The notes beneath the pieces were generated by a model. It was given only the letters and a program-made list of their open reading frames with translations. It had not been told where the DNA came from and ran no database searches. Made by a program: the position numbers and the translations under genes. Shown in pieces: positions 17,495 through 25,591 of a stretch of 64,000 bases of DNA; the first letter of the stretch is position 1; every line of letters begins with the position of its first letter. Origin of the DNA: Alphaproteobacteria bacterium. GTDB taxonomy: Bacteria > Pseudomonadota > Alphaproteobacteria > Micropepsales > Micropepsaceae. The DNA lies in the NCBI GenBank assembly GCA_947467345.1, contig CANIHD010000014.1, positions 19,156-83,155 on the forward strand, given 5' to 3'.

Positions 17495-18850
17495 TCAACC
17501 CCGTGCACTGTTCAAATTGACCGCCGCGCCGCGTGCGGCGTTTTCGAGCGCGGCCGCGACATTTTCCGTACGTGCTTTATCCCAGCCGCCGAAGGCGGCA
17601 TTGTCGTGATATTTGGAACGAATTTCGGATTCCGGCAGCGGCTCATGCGCCCCGCCCCGCATATGGGCTTTGCGGATCTCGCGCACGCTGCCGTCTTTCA
17701 GGACGGCGCGGATATGGCCGGTGAAATTCTTCGGATAGGGATTGCCCGGATCGATGACGTAAGAAATCTTCGCCATCAACGCACGCAACACGGGATCCTT
17801 CACGCGTTCATCCGTGAATTGACCAAATCCGGCGCGGCCGTCGACAAAGCCCACCGCAATGCAATAGGGCGTCGAGAATTTCCCGGCGTAGCCGTTGGGC
17901 GGCGATTGCTTCAGCGCCAGCGGCGCCCAGAGCCGATGCACTGTACCCTCGCCCACTTCGCATTCCATGCTGACAATGTCGTCCGCCCGCACGCCTGAGG
18001 CGGCCAGTTGAATAGCGCAGTCGATAAAGGGTTGCGTCATGGTTCCGCAGGCATAGGGCTTGAACGCCAGCGTTTCGGTGACCCAGGTTTTGCCGAGCCC
18101 ATCCAGCAGCGGCGCGAAATCCGGCTTACGTGACGGCGCAAACGCGCGGTAAAAACCGTGTTCGCCTTCCAGTACCGTGGCGGGACCGGTGAATCCGCCT
18201 TCGGCCAGAAGCGCGGCGCGCAATCCCGATTGCGCGGCAGCGCCGGCGTGCAATCTCTTGGTCCAAGTGCCGTCCGCAAGATATTCGATGATGCCGGAAG
18301 CAAGGCTGCCTGAAATGCCGATGGCATTGGCGGTTTGCGCCGGATCGAAATTCAAAGCGGTGGCGACAGCGACCGCCGCTGCCGGCGCGCCGATCACTGC
18401 GGTGGGATGGAAACAGGCTTTGTGAATGGCCTGCGGCGTTACCAGGCTCATGCGGCACATGATTTCGACACCGGCGGCAATGCCCAGCATCACCGCTTCA
18501 CCGGAAAGCCTACGCTGTTCGGCAATCGCAAGAACCGCCGGAACAATGACTGCACCGGCATGCACAGGACCGCCTTCAAACGTGTCGTCGTAATCTTCAC
18601 CGTGCGCGGCAGTGCCATTGATGAGCGCCGCATCGTAAGGCGAGAAACCACCGGCGTGACCGATCGCCGTGGCGCGGCCTTCAGTGAGGGCGCTCTTCAT
18701 CGAGGCCTGGATGTAATCGCTGTTGCGCGCTGCGACGCAGAGCCCGGCAACATCGAACAGAAGATTGTGGATGGTCGCCTGAACCGGCGCCGGCAGGCCG
18801 CCACTTTTTAGCCCGGCGGCAAAACAGCCGAGGTCTTCACTGACAGTCAC
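17495..18850 (-). CDS. MmgE/PrpD family protein (2-methylcitrate dehydratase-like)
   Basis: About 451 residues covering both MmgE/PrpD domains: the helical part (LLFDVAGLCVAARNSDY, INGTAAHGEDYDDTFEGGPVHAGAVIVPAVLAIAE) and the C-terminal lid (KPYACGTMTQPFIDCA). Members dehydrate methylcitrate, isomerise or decarboxylate small tri- and dicarboxylates such as aconitate. The partner TTT transporter suggests the substrate is an imported carboxylate. The GTG at 18850 overlaps the tctA stop as GTGA and has AAGG upstream; the ORF track uses an ATG at 18886 that would overlap tctA by 40 bp. I favour the GTG. Confidence 0.88.
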   Translation of the reverse strand: MTVSEDLGCFAAGLKSGGLPAPVQATIHNLLFDVAGLCVAARNSDYIQASMKSALTEGRATAIGHAGGFSPYDAALINGTAAHGEDYDDTFEGGPVHAGAVIVPAVLAIAEQRRLSGEAVMLGIAAGVEIMCRMSLVTPQAIHKACFHPTAVIGAPAAAVAVATALNFDPAQTANAIGISGSLASGIIEYLADGTWTKRLHAGAAAQSGLRAALLAEGGFTGPATVLEGEHGFYRAFAPSRKPDFAPLLDGLGKTWVTETLAFKPYACGTMTQPFIDCAIQLAASGVRADDIVSMECEVGEGTVHRLWAPLALKQSPPNGYAGKFSTPYCIAVGFVDGRAGFGQFTDERVKDPVLRALMAKISYVIDPGNPYPKNFTGHIRAVLKDGSVREIRKAHMRGGAHEPLPESEIRSKYHDNAAFGGWDKARTENVAAALENAARGAAVNLNSARG

Positions 18851-20337
18851 GTAGATACCTTTCGTTTGGATGTGGCGTCGCGCCATTCGCGCACCAACGC
18901 TCCCACCACAATGAGAGAGGCGGCAACCAGGAAGCCAATAGCAATAGGATCTTCAAGGAAAATTCCGATGTCGCCGCCGGAAAGCTGCAGCGAGCGGCGA
19001 TAATTGGATTCCACCAGCTCGCCGAGCACGAGCCCGAGCACCGCAGGTAAGAAGGGAAAACCGAAACTGCGTAAGAGATAACCGACAAGCCCCGCGGCGA
19101 GCACTAATCCGACATCGAACAACGCCATGTTCAAGGTGAAGATGCCGGAGACGACAAGCGCGAATATAAAAGCCGCGAGATAAGGACGCGGCCGGTTCAC
19201 CAGCCACAAACACACCGGCAGAATGAGAAAGCCGACGGCCAATTGCGCAATAGTTGCAACCAGCGATCCGACATAGAGCCCGCCGATGACATCGGTGTTT
19301 TCCTCGAACAAACGCGGGCCCGGCAAAAGTCCATGAATGAGTAGCCCGCCCAAAAGCACCGCCGCTGAATTCGAACCCGGAATGCCGAAACTGAGAAGCG
19401 GAATAAGCGCCGTACTGGCCACCGTGTTGTTCGCGGTTTCGGGCGCGGCAACGCCCTCTTCGGCGCCCTTGCCGAAACGCTCGGGATTTTTCGACCAGCG
19501 CTTCGCTTCGTTATAGGCGAGGAATGATGCGATGGCGCCGCCGCCGCCGGGCGTCAGCCCTTCCAGCGTGCCGAAGACGCAGCCAATGGCTTGCGCCGGC
19601 CATAGTTTTTTCATCATGGCGAAATTCGGCAGGCGCAAACGAATTTCCTGGCGACCGATTTCAGTGCCGCTGGTGCCCGAGCGTGTCATCAACTCGCTGA
19701 CTGCGAACAGGCCGACCATGGCGAAGATGGGAGCAACACCATCCAACAGATCGGCTGTGCCGAACGTAAAGCGGCTGACGCCATCGACGGGATCGGTGCC
19801 GATAGTTGCCACCATCATGCCGAGCACGGCGGCGATGCAGCCTTTCAGCAGCGACTTGCCAGAGAGCGAAGCAATGACGGAAAGGCCGAGAATCCCCAGC
19901 GCGCAATAGGTCGTAGGCCGAAACAATAAAGCGATACGCGATAAAGGTTCGGTCAGCGTCATCAACATGAGAAGGCCGAAAAGACTTCCGATGACACCAG
20001 ACCAAAGCGAAATGCCCAAGGCTTCGCCCGCGCGGCCCTGCCGCTTCATCTCGTAGCCATCGAGAACAGTGGCGGCAGCAGAATTGGTGCCGGGCGTGCG
20101 CACAAGAATGGCCGGAATGGAGCCGCCATATTCAGCGCCGATATAGCAGGTGGCGAGCATGACAATCGCCATCGACGGTTCGAGCGTGTAGGTGAACGGC
20201 AGCAGCAGCGCCATGGTGATGGAGGCCGAAAGCCCCGGCATGGCGCCGCCAAGAATGCCCCACACCAAGCCGCCGATGGCGACAAACACGAGCGGCGTCG
20301 ACACCAGCATTTGCAGGCCGTGGAGAAATTCGTTCAT
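18847..20337 (-). CDS. tctA: Tripartite tricarboxylate transporter large permease, TctA family
   Basis: 496 residues, the normal TctA size, with about a dozen hydrophobic segments. The signature GGAMPGLSASITMALLLPFTY near the N-terminus and the second, similar loop EGLTPGGGGAIASFLAYNEAKRWSKNPERFGKG carry the conserved Gly/Pro motifs for substrate passage. It moves a carboxylate across the inner membrane with TctB and the binding protein TctC, driven by an ion gradient. It overlaps tctB by ATGA, so the two are translationally coupled. Confidence 0.93.
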   Translation of the reverse strand: MNEFLHGLQMLVSTPLVFVAIGGLVWGILGGAMPGLSASITMALLLPFTYTLEPSMAIVMLATCYIGAEYGGSIPAILVRTPGTNSAAATVLDGYEMKRQGRAGEALGISLWSGVIGSLFGLLMLMTLTEPLSRIALLFRPTTYCALGILGLSVIASLSGKSLLKGCIAAVLGMMVATIGTDPVDGVSRFTFGTADLLDGVAPIFAMVGLFAVSELMTRSGTSGTEIGRQEIRLRLPNFAMMKKLWPAQAIGCVFGTLEGLTPGGGGAIASFLAYNEAKRWSKNPERFGKGAEEGVAAPETANNTVASTALIPLLSFGIPGSNSAAVLLGGLLIHGLLPGPRLFEENTDVIGGLYVGSLVATIAQLAVGFLILPVCLWLVNRPRPYLAAFIFALVVSGIFTLNMALFDVGLVLAAGLVGYLLRSFGFPFLPAVLGLVLGELVESNYRRSLQLSGGDIGIFLEDPIAIGFLVAASLIVVGALVREWRDATSKRKVST

Positions 20338-20822
20338 AGCCGGAACTCGCTGAACATACTGGGCAGCAACACGCCGTCCGGCTGCGGAATGCCGAGCGCC
20401 TGCACGAAGAGAAGCCAGAAGATCGCGGCGCCGCCAGCGGCCACCGCGAAGAGGCGCCAGCTCACGCGCGCGCCTTCATAGGCTGCGATCGCTACAACGA
20501 GCAGAAAAATCGCGGGCACGTAACCCAGCGCATAGGCAGCAGGGACGTAAAGTGCGCCGACAAGAAGAAGGCCGAAGGCGCGCAAAGTTGACGCTTCTTT
20601 TTCCTTGTCGTCTTCAATTTCGGGCGCCGCGACCGGTGCAGCAAGAAGCGCGCGCGCGCCAAGGCCAATTGCCAGTAAGGCGAGAAGAATCGACAGCACA
20701 TTGGGAAGTCCACGCGGCCCGATATCATCAGACAATGTGGTTGTCGGTATGTCGGTTGTCGCCCAATAATAAAGGCTGGCAACAAGCAGCAGCACGGCGC
20801 TGGCGACCAGATCCTTACGCAC
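20334..20822 (-). CDS. tctB: Tripartite tricarboxylate transporter small permease, TctB family
   Basis: 162 residues with four predicted membrane segments, beginning LVASAVLLLVASLYYWAT and including a conserved DDIGPRGLPNVLSILLALLAIGLG stretch typical of TctB. It completes the membrane part of the TTT system. The start is a GTG 19 bp after the tctC stop, and the end overlaps the tctA start by four bases. Confidence 0.88.
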   Translation of the reverse strand: MRKDLVASAVLLLVASLYYWATTDIPTTTLSDDIGPRGLPNVLSILLALLAIGLGARALLAAPVAAPEIEDDKEKEASTLRAFGLLLVGALYVPAAYALGYVPAIFLLVVAIAAYEGARVSWRLFAVAAGGAAIFWLLFVQALGIPQPDGVLLPSMFSEFRL

Positions 20823-20841
20823 CCGCCAAATTCCTTTCCGC

Positions 20842-21822
20842 TTACCGAATAACGCCGTTCTGTTTCAGGAACTGCGTCGTGTTGTCGGCGAACTTGGCAA
20901 TGAACGGTGCGTAGCGATCATGCGCCATGTAGTTCGGGATCAACGCTTCGTTTTCATAGGCGCGTTTGTAGTCCGGATCGGCGAGAACGCGCTGTGCCGC
21001 CTGCTCCCAGATGGCGATGATATTGGCCGGCATGCCCTTCGGCCCGGCTAGGCCGCGGAATTTCTCCATCACTACCGGATAGCCGAGATCCTTGATGGTG
21101 GGCACGTCAGGGAAGGACGGCAGGCGCGCCGGATTGAAGGTGGCAAGCACGCGAATTTTATTGCCCTGCAATTGCGCGCGTGTTTCGGCGATTTCGCCGA
21201 CGCCGATATCGAGCGTGCCGTTGAGCACGTTGATCATCAGATCGCCGCCGCCTTCATGGCTGACGATGGCGGCATTGACCTTCGCTTGACGTTTCAATTC
21301 TTCCGCCGCCTGACGTTCCAGCGAGGCCGGATTGGCGGCACCCCAACGGCCGCGCGCAGTCTTGGCCTTGTAGATGACATCTTTCATCGTACGGAAGGGA
21401 CCGTCGGCGCGCGTATAGACGATTTCGGAATCGGTGAAGAGATTCACCACCGGTTCAAGGTCACGAAACGTATGCGGCGTGCGCGACATCAACGAGGCGT
21501 AAATATAAGTGGGCGTCGTCGCGTAGAGGATGCTGCCATCCGGTTTGCCGGCAGCCACGCGTGTAATCGAGCGGGCGCCGCTGCCTCCCGTGACGTTCTC
21601 TATGATGAACGTTGCGTTTATATATTTGCGCAAATGCCGGATTAATTCCCGCAAGAACACATCGCTGCCGCCGCCTGGGGACGAATGGGTGACCAGCGTG
21701 ACGACGCGGTGCGGATAGGCGACAGGCGCCGGGGCCGCCGCAAGTGCGGAAGCCGAAATGGCCGGCCCGGACAGCACGGCCCCGAGAGCGAGGCCACCAA
21801 AGCTACGCCGGTTCATATCCAT
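20842..21822 (-). CDS. tctC: Periplasmic binding protein of the TTT system, TctC/Bug family
   Basis: 326 residues. The signal peptide has a twin-arginine motif (NRRSFGGLALGAVL), so export is probably by Tat. The mature domain shows Bug family marks: YPHRVVTLVTHSSPGGGSDVFLREL, VIENVTGGSGARSITRVAAGKPDGSIL, and FPDVPTIKDLGYPVV. Bug proteins bind small carboxylates or aromatic acids such as terephthalate. As the first gene of a five-gene minus-strand operon (tctCBA, prpD-like, SDR) it sets the substrate entering the pathway. The 211 bp upstream (21823-22033) hold the divergent promoters with the TetR-Sel1 gene. Confidence 0.92.
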   Translation of the reverse strand: MDMNRRSFGGLALGAVLSGPAISASALAAAPAPVAYPHRVVTLVTHSSPGGGSDVFLRELIRHLRKYINATFIIENVTGGSGARSITRVAAGKPDGSILYATTPTYIYASLMSRTPHTFRDLEPVVNLFTDSEIVYTRADGPFRTMKDVIYKAKTARGRWGAANPASLERQAAEELKRQAKVNAAIVSHEGGGDLMINVLNGTLDIGVGEIAETRAQLQGNKIRVLATFNPARLPSFPDVPTIKDLGYPVVMEKFRGLAGPKGMPANIIAIWEQAAQRVLADPDYKRAYENEALIPNYMAHDRYAPFIAKFADNTTQFLKQNGVIR

Positions 21823-22033
21823 CGCAGATAGGTTCCCAAAAAAATGCGGCCCGAGATTTAAGGCCTACAGCCTAGCAAATATTGGAGGATTTGTCCGAGC
21901 CGCTCGTTTCGTCCCCCGACATCCGTAAATTTTGCGGGCCGCATTTAGAGCATACTTAATCCCGGTATTTTACATGAGATGCAAGACGACGTGATCTGGC
22001 CGCCAATCCTCGCACATTCAGCCCAAGGACCCC

Positions 22034-23869
22034 ATGACCGACCCGCGTACGGACTCCGGCAATGAGCGGCGACGCGCCAAAAGGCAGGACGCCCAACCCG
22101 GAATATTGGAAGCCGCGCGGCGCCTCCTTGAGACGCGCGAGGCCGCGGACCTGACCTTGGAAGAGGTGGCGGCCGAGGCCGGCATCGATCTGAAAACGAT
22201 GACCGAGCTTTACCGCAACAAGAACGAATTGGTGGTGTCGCTGGCGGCGGACGAACTCACCGGCGTGGCGCGGCAAATGTATTCCGGTAATGCCGATGAC
22301 GGCGAGTGGCTGACTGCATCCTCGGGCGCATTGGGCCTGTTGCGTACCGCCAAGAAAGTATTGGGTCTGGCCGGCGAAGGCGAAGTGGGCGAAGCCGCTC
22401 CACCGGTGTTTGGAAAACGGCCGCCGCGTGAATTCTCGTTGCAAGAGAACGAAGACGTGATGCGGCTCGAAGACCGCATCGAGGCGGTAGAAAACTTTCT
22501 CGCTGAAAACAGGAATGAGAGCGACCGGAGCGGCGCCAACGCCTCGGTCCTGGTCGATGAAAGCGTCGCCAATCTCAATGCACGTTTGAACGCAATGGAA
22601 GCCCGCCAGAACGAGGCAGTGGCATCCTTACATAAGAGCGTGGTCGAATTGGGAACGCGCTTGCGACTGGTGGAAGCTTTGCCGCCGTCGCCAGTTGCGG
22701 TGGCTGAAGCGCATCAACAGGCGCAGCAGCAGATCTCCGTGCCGATCGTAACGCCGCTGGTGACGACGATCGCGGCACCGGCAAAAGCCCCGATAGAGCC
22801 GACATTCGACTTAAGCGCCGCGAACGAAGCGGACACGCATGATTTGTTTTTTGACGCAGAGCTGCGCGAGGCCGGCGAGATTGCGGATGAGGCATCAGGC
22901 GAAACGGCATCGGCGGCCGAGATCCGCGTGCGCCGAACCGACATGCCATATGAAGGCTTCCTGGCAGCAGCGCGCCGCGCCGCCAATGAAGCCGCCGCGC
23001 ACCACAATTCACTGCGCGAAAAAGATTCGAAATACGCACTGGCCGTGAAGCGCGCCTATTTGTCGTTCTTCGGTAAGCGGGCGGGTGACCGTAAACGTCT
23101 GCAGATGCTTGGCGCTGCCACGATTTGCTTTGCCGGCGTCGCTACTGCCGTTGTGCTCACAATGCCGCCGCAACAAAGGCCGCAAACCGCGGCGGTCGCG
23201 CCGAAGATTACGAGTGAAATCCGCCCCGTCAACATCAATGCGCCGGAAATGGCGCAATTGGTGGAGCTGGCGACCGCCGGCAATGCCAAAGCGGAAACGC
23301 TGATCGGCCTGCATTATCTCCGAGGCGAAGGCGTGGCCCACGACGATGGCAAAGCCTTTTATTGGTTCGAGCGCGCAGCGCAATCGAACCAAGCCGTCGC
23401 GCAATATTGGCTTGCCAATCTGCATAGCCGTCCCGGCGGCGCCTTTATGGATTCCGCGCAGTCCGTGCGCTGGAATCTGACGGCGGCGAAGAACGGCAAT
23501 CGGATGGCGATGAACGATCTCGCGGTGGCTTACGCGCAAGGCGCGGGCGTTCCTTTGGATATGCGCCAGGCTGCCAATTGGTTCGAGCAGGCGGCGAAGC
23601 ACGGTCACGCCGTGGCGCAGTTCAACCTTGCCGTTCTGTATGAACGCGGCGACGGCGTGAACCAGAGCTTCGACGAGGCGTATAAATGGTACGCGGTCGC
23701 AGCACGCGCAGGCGATGAAGAAGCCGCCAAACGGCTTGAGATATTGGGTGGGAGCCTCGGCCCCGCCGCGCTGCAAGCGGCACAAGAGGCGGCTGAGCAG
23801 TTCGCACCGGTGCCGCTCGACCGCGCCGCGAACATCGAACCCACGCTGGCGGAACTCCGCGGCACGTAG
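22034..23869 (+). CDS. TetR-type HTH, coiled coil, membrane segment and Sel1 repeats in one protein
   Basis: 611 residues with an unusual domain order. Residues about 22-68 look like a TetR DNA-binding domain (ILEAARRLLETREAADLTLE, EVAAEAGIDLKT, YRNKNELVVSL). Residues about 140-220 are heptad-like and probably coiled (RLEDRIEAVENFLAENRNE). A single hydrophobic segment lies near 356-377 (MLGAATICFAGVATAVVL), preceded by basic residues, so the N-terminus should be cytoplasmic. From about 400 to 570 come Sel1-like repeats (AETLIGLHYLRGEGV, FYWFERAAQSN, WYAVAARAGD), which would be periplasmic. Sel1 repeats bind protein partners. PodJ-like polarity proteins share the coil-membrane-Sel1 layout but not the HTH. 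Confidence 0.75.
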   Translation: MTDPRTDSGNERRRAKRQDAQPGILEAARRLLETREAADLTLEEVAAEAGIDLKTMTELYRNKNELVVSLAADELTGVARQMYSGNADDGEWLTASSGALGLLRTAKKVLGLAGEGEVGEAAPPVFGKRPPREFSLQENEDVMRLEDRIEAVENFLAENRNESDRSGANASVLVDESVANLNARLNAMEARQNEAVASLHKSVVELGTRLRLVEALPPSPVAVAEAHQQAQQQISVPIVTPLVTTIAAPAKAPIEPTFDLSAANEADTHDLFFDAELREAGEIADEASGETASAAEIRVRRTDMPYEGFLAAARRAANEAAAHHNSLREKDSKYALAVKRAYLSFFGKRAGDRKRLQMLGAATICFAGVATAVVLTMPPQQRPQTAAVAPKITSEIRPVNINAPEMAQLVELATAGNAKAETLIGLHYLRGEGVAHDDGKAFYWFERAAQSNQAVAQYWLANLHSRPGGAFMDSAQSVRWNLTAAKNGNRMAMNDLAVAYAQGAGVPLDMRQAANWFEQAAKHGHAVAQFNLAVLYERGDGVNQSFDEAYKWYAVAARAGDEEAAKRLEILGGSLGPAALQAAQEAAEQFAPVPLDRAANIEPTLAELRGT

Positions 23870-23934
23870 CAGCGCGCGAACTCATCCTTCGAGACGCGCG
23901 CTGGCGGGGCTTGGCGACGCACCTTCCCCTTAAT

Positions 23935-24032
23935 GTCATGGCCCGCAACAGCGGGCCATCCAGGTGATCATAAACTCTATTGCTCACGCCGACGCGTGAG
24001 CGCTGGATGGCCCGGTCAAGCCGGGCCATGAC
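23935..24032 (-). repeat. Dispersed palindromic repeat B, copy 1
   Basis: About 98 bp from gtcatggcccgcaac to gggccatgac, with outer arms that pair and an inner stem (ctcacgccgacgcgtgag). Read on the minus strand it aligns closely with the copy at 31214. Translated, this class gives the well-known spurious peptide MARLDRAIQ, which explains the ORF at 23622-24080. A short piece of repeat C lies just before it (23881-23899). Confidence 0.8.
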
Positions 24033-24103
24033 ACGTAAAGTAGGAGAGAGGAAAACGTTCCTTAGTGACCGTCTCACCATGAGCAGCGAAGCGTGAGGTA
24101 ACG

Positions 24104-25390
24104 CTAATCCTGCGCTGAACCCAGGCGCAAAGCAGGCGCGCCGGACGGCGGCGCGACTTTAGGGGCAATGACTGTCGGAGCAATTGCAGGCTTGGCCACC
24201 GACGCTTTCGGGGCCACTGGGGCTGCCGAAACGGAAACCGTCGTCGGGGCCGCATCTGCGATGAGGCGAGCGTCGGGATAACCCAGCGCCTGTACGCGCG
24301 CGAGAATGGCAGGGACGTTGTCGCTCTCTTTCAGCGGCCCAATGCGCACGCGGTGGAAGACCACGCCATCGCGCTCGGCCTCCGTTGAAGTGGCGCCGAG
24401 TGCGTTCAATTTTCCGAGTGCGCGACCCGCGGAGTCTTCCGACGAAAAAGCACCGACTTGCACGAAAATGGCGCCACCACGCGGCACCGCCACACGCGGC
24501 GCCAGAGGGCGCTCCGGAGCGACGGCTATTTGCGTATGAGCGGCGATAGCCGGTCCGACGATGTTTGCGGGCGGCTGCGTTGCGACGGCCGGCGTGGCAA
24601 CAGCCTGCGTCGTTTCGGGGGCCGCCGCGACAGGCTGCAGCGCCGGAGTAGGCGGGTTTACTGCGGGCGCGGCCGGGGCCGGCGCGGGCAAACGGGCTTG
24701 AACGATCGGCGCAGGTGGCGCGACGGCAACGACAGGCTCCGGTGCCGGTGTTACAGCCGGTGTGACGGGAACAGCGGCGGCCAATTGCGGTCGTGGCTGT
24801 TGCGCTGTGGCGCTGGCGCGCAGTTTACGAACCAGCGCTAAATTCTGTGCCACGCGCGGGTGATCTGCCCCCGCGGGGCTGGCCCGGAGCAACAACGCTT
24901 CGGCTTCATCGAGCTTGCCGGCCTGCAATTGCGCCATGGCGAAATTGTTCAGAATCGCCGGATCGTCCACCTTCATCGCGAGAGCGCGCTGAAAGGCCAT
25001 CTCGGCATGCGGATAATCTTCTGACTGCGCGTAAGCGACGCCTTGCGCGGAATAGGTGTTCGCGTCGGGCTGCAATTCGAGCGATCGCTGCAGGAACGCC
25101 AGAGCATCATTCGTCGCGCCCTTGTCGAGCAGCACCTTGCCGTATTCGCTGAGTACGCGCGGATCGTCCGGCAACGCGAGAACAAGCTGGCTGAGCGTGC
25201 GCGTTGCCGATTCAAAATCGCGGTTCATGCGCTGCTTCTGCGCGGCCTTCAGCATAGCATCGATATCGACGGGCGCATCGATGTCGAGACGCTTGGGCAG
25301 CGCCGCTACATCTTGGTCTGGCTGCGTAGCGCAGGCGCTAAGCGCCAACGCGCATAGAAATGCGCTTTGTTTCAAACCATGAAATCGCAT
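24104..25390 (-). CDS. TPR lipoprotein with C-terminal SPOR domain
   Basis: 428 residues. The N-terminus is a lipoprotein signal with lipobox LSAC (CALALSACATQ). TPR units fill residues about 45-195 (FESATRTLSQLVLALPDDPRVLSEYGKVLLDKG and the next three). A long Pro/Ala/Val-rich linker follows (about 200-310), then a SPOR domain (GGAIFVQVGAFSSEDSAGRALGKL to ALGYPDARLI), which binds denuded septal peptidoglycan. A Pro/Ala tail of about 40 residues is unusual after SPOR. The protein probably works at the division site or in envelope assembly. It is a single gene flanked by repeat B. Confidence 0.85.
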   Translation of the reverse strand: MRFHGLKQSAFLCALALSACATQPDQDVAALPKRLDIDAPVDIDAMLKAAQKQRMNRDFESATRTLSQLVLALPDDPRVLSEYGKVLLDKGATNDALAFLQRSLELQPDANTYSAQGVAYAQSEDYPHAEMAFQRALAMKVDDPAILNNFAMAQLQAGKLDEAEALLLRASPAGADHPRVAQNLALVRKLRASATAQQPRPQLAAAVPVTPAVTPAPEPVVAVAPPAPIVQARLPAPAPAAPAVNPPTPALQPVAAAPETTQAVATPAVATQPPANIVGPAIAAHTQIAVAPERPLAPRVAVPRGGAIFVQVGAFSSEDSAGRALGKLNALGATSTEAERDGVVFHRVRIGPLKESDNVPAILARVQALGYPDARLIADAAPTTVSVSAAPVAPKASVAKPAIAPTVIAPKVAPPSGAPALRLGSAQD

Positions 25391-25591
25391 GAGTCCGCCT
25401 GCCCTTAGCTCACCGTCGCAGGGACTATGGGGAAGAAACTCTTGCAGGCCGCTAAATACCGGAACAAAGCCTGTTCCGACGCTGTTAGGGAATTGTTAAC
25501 GAAACCCCTTCGGATCCGCGCCGCTATCGCGTAGCGTGGCCGGAAAATGGGGGGCCGGAGGAAACCCGCGCGCCCAGGGAGAACTCTTCCA

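Noticed and set aside
23622-24080. ORF with the MARLDRAIQ peptide
   Set aside because: The peptide comes from dispersed repeat B, a known source of false genes.
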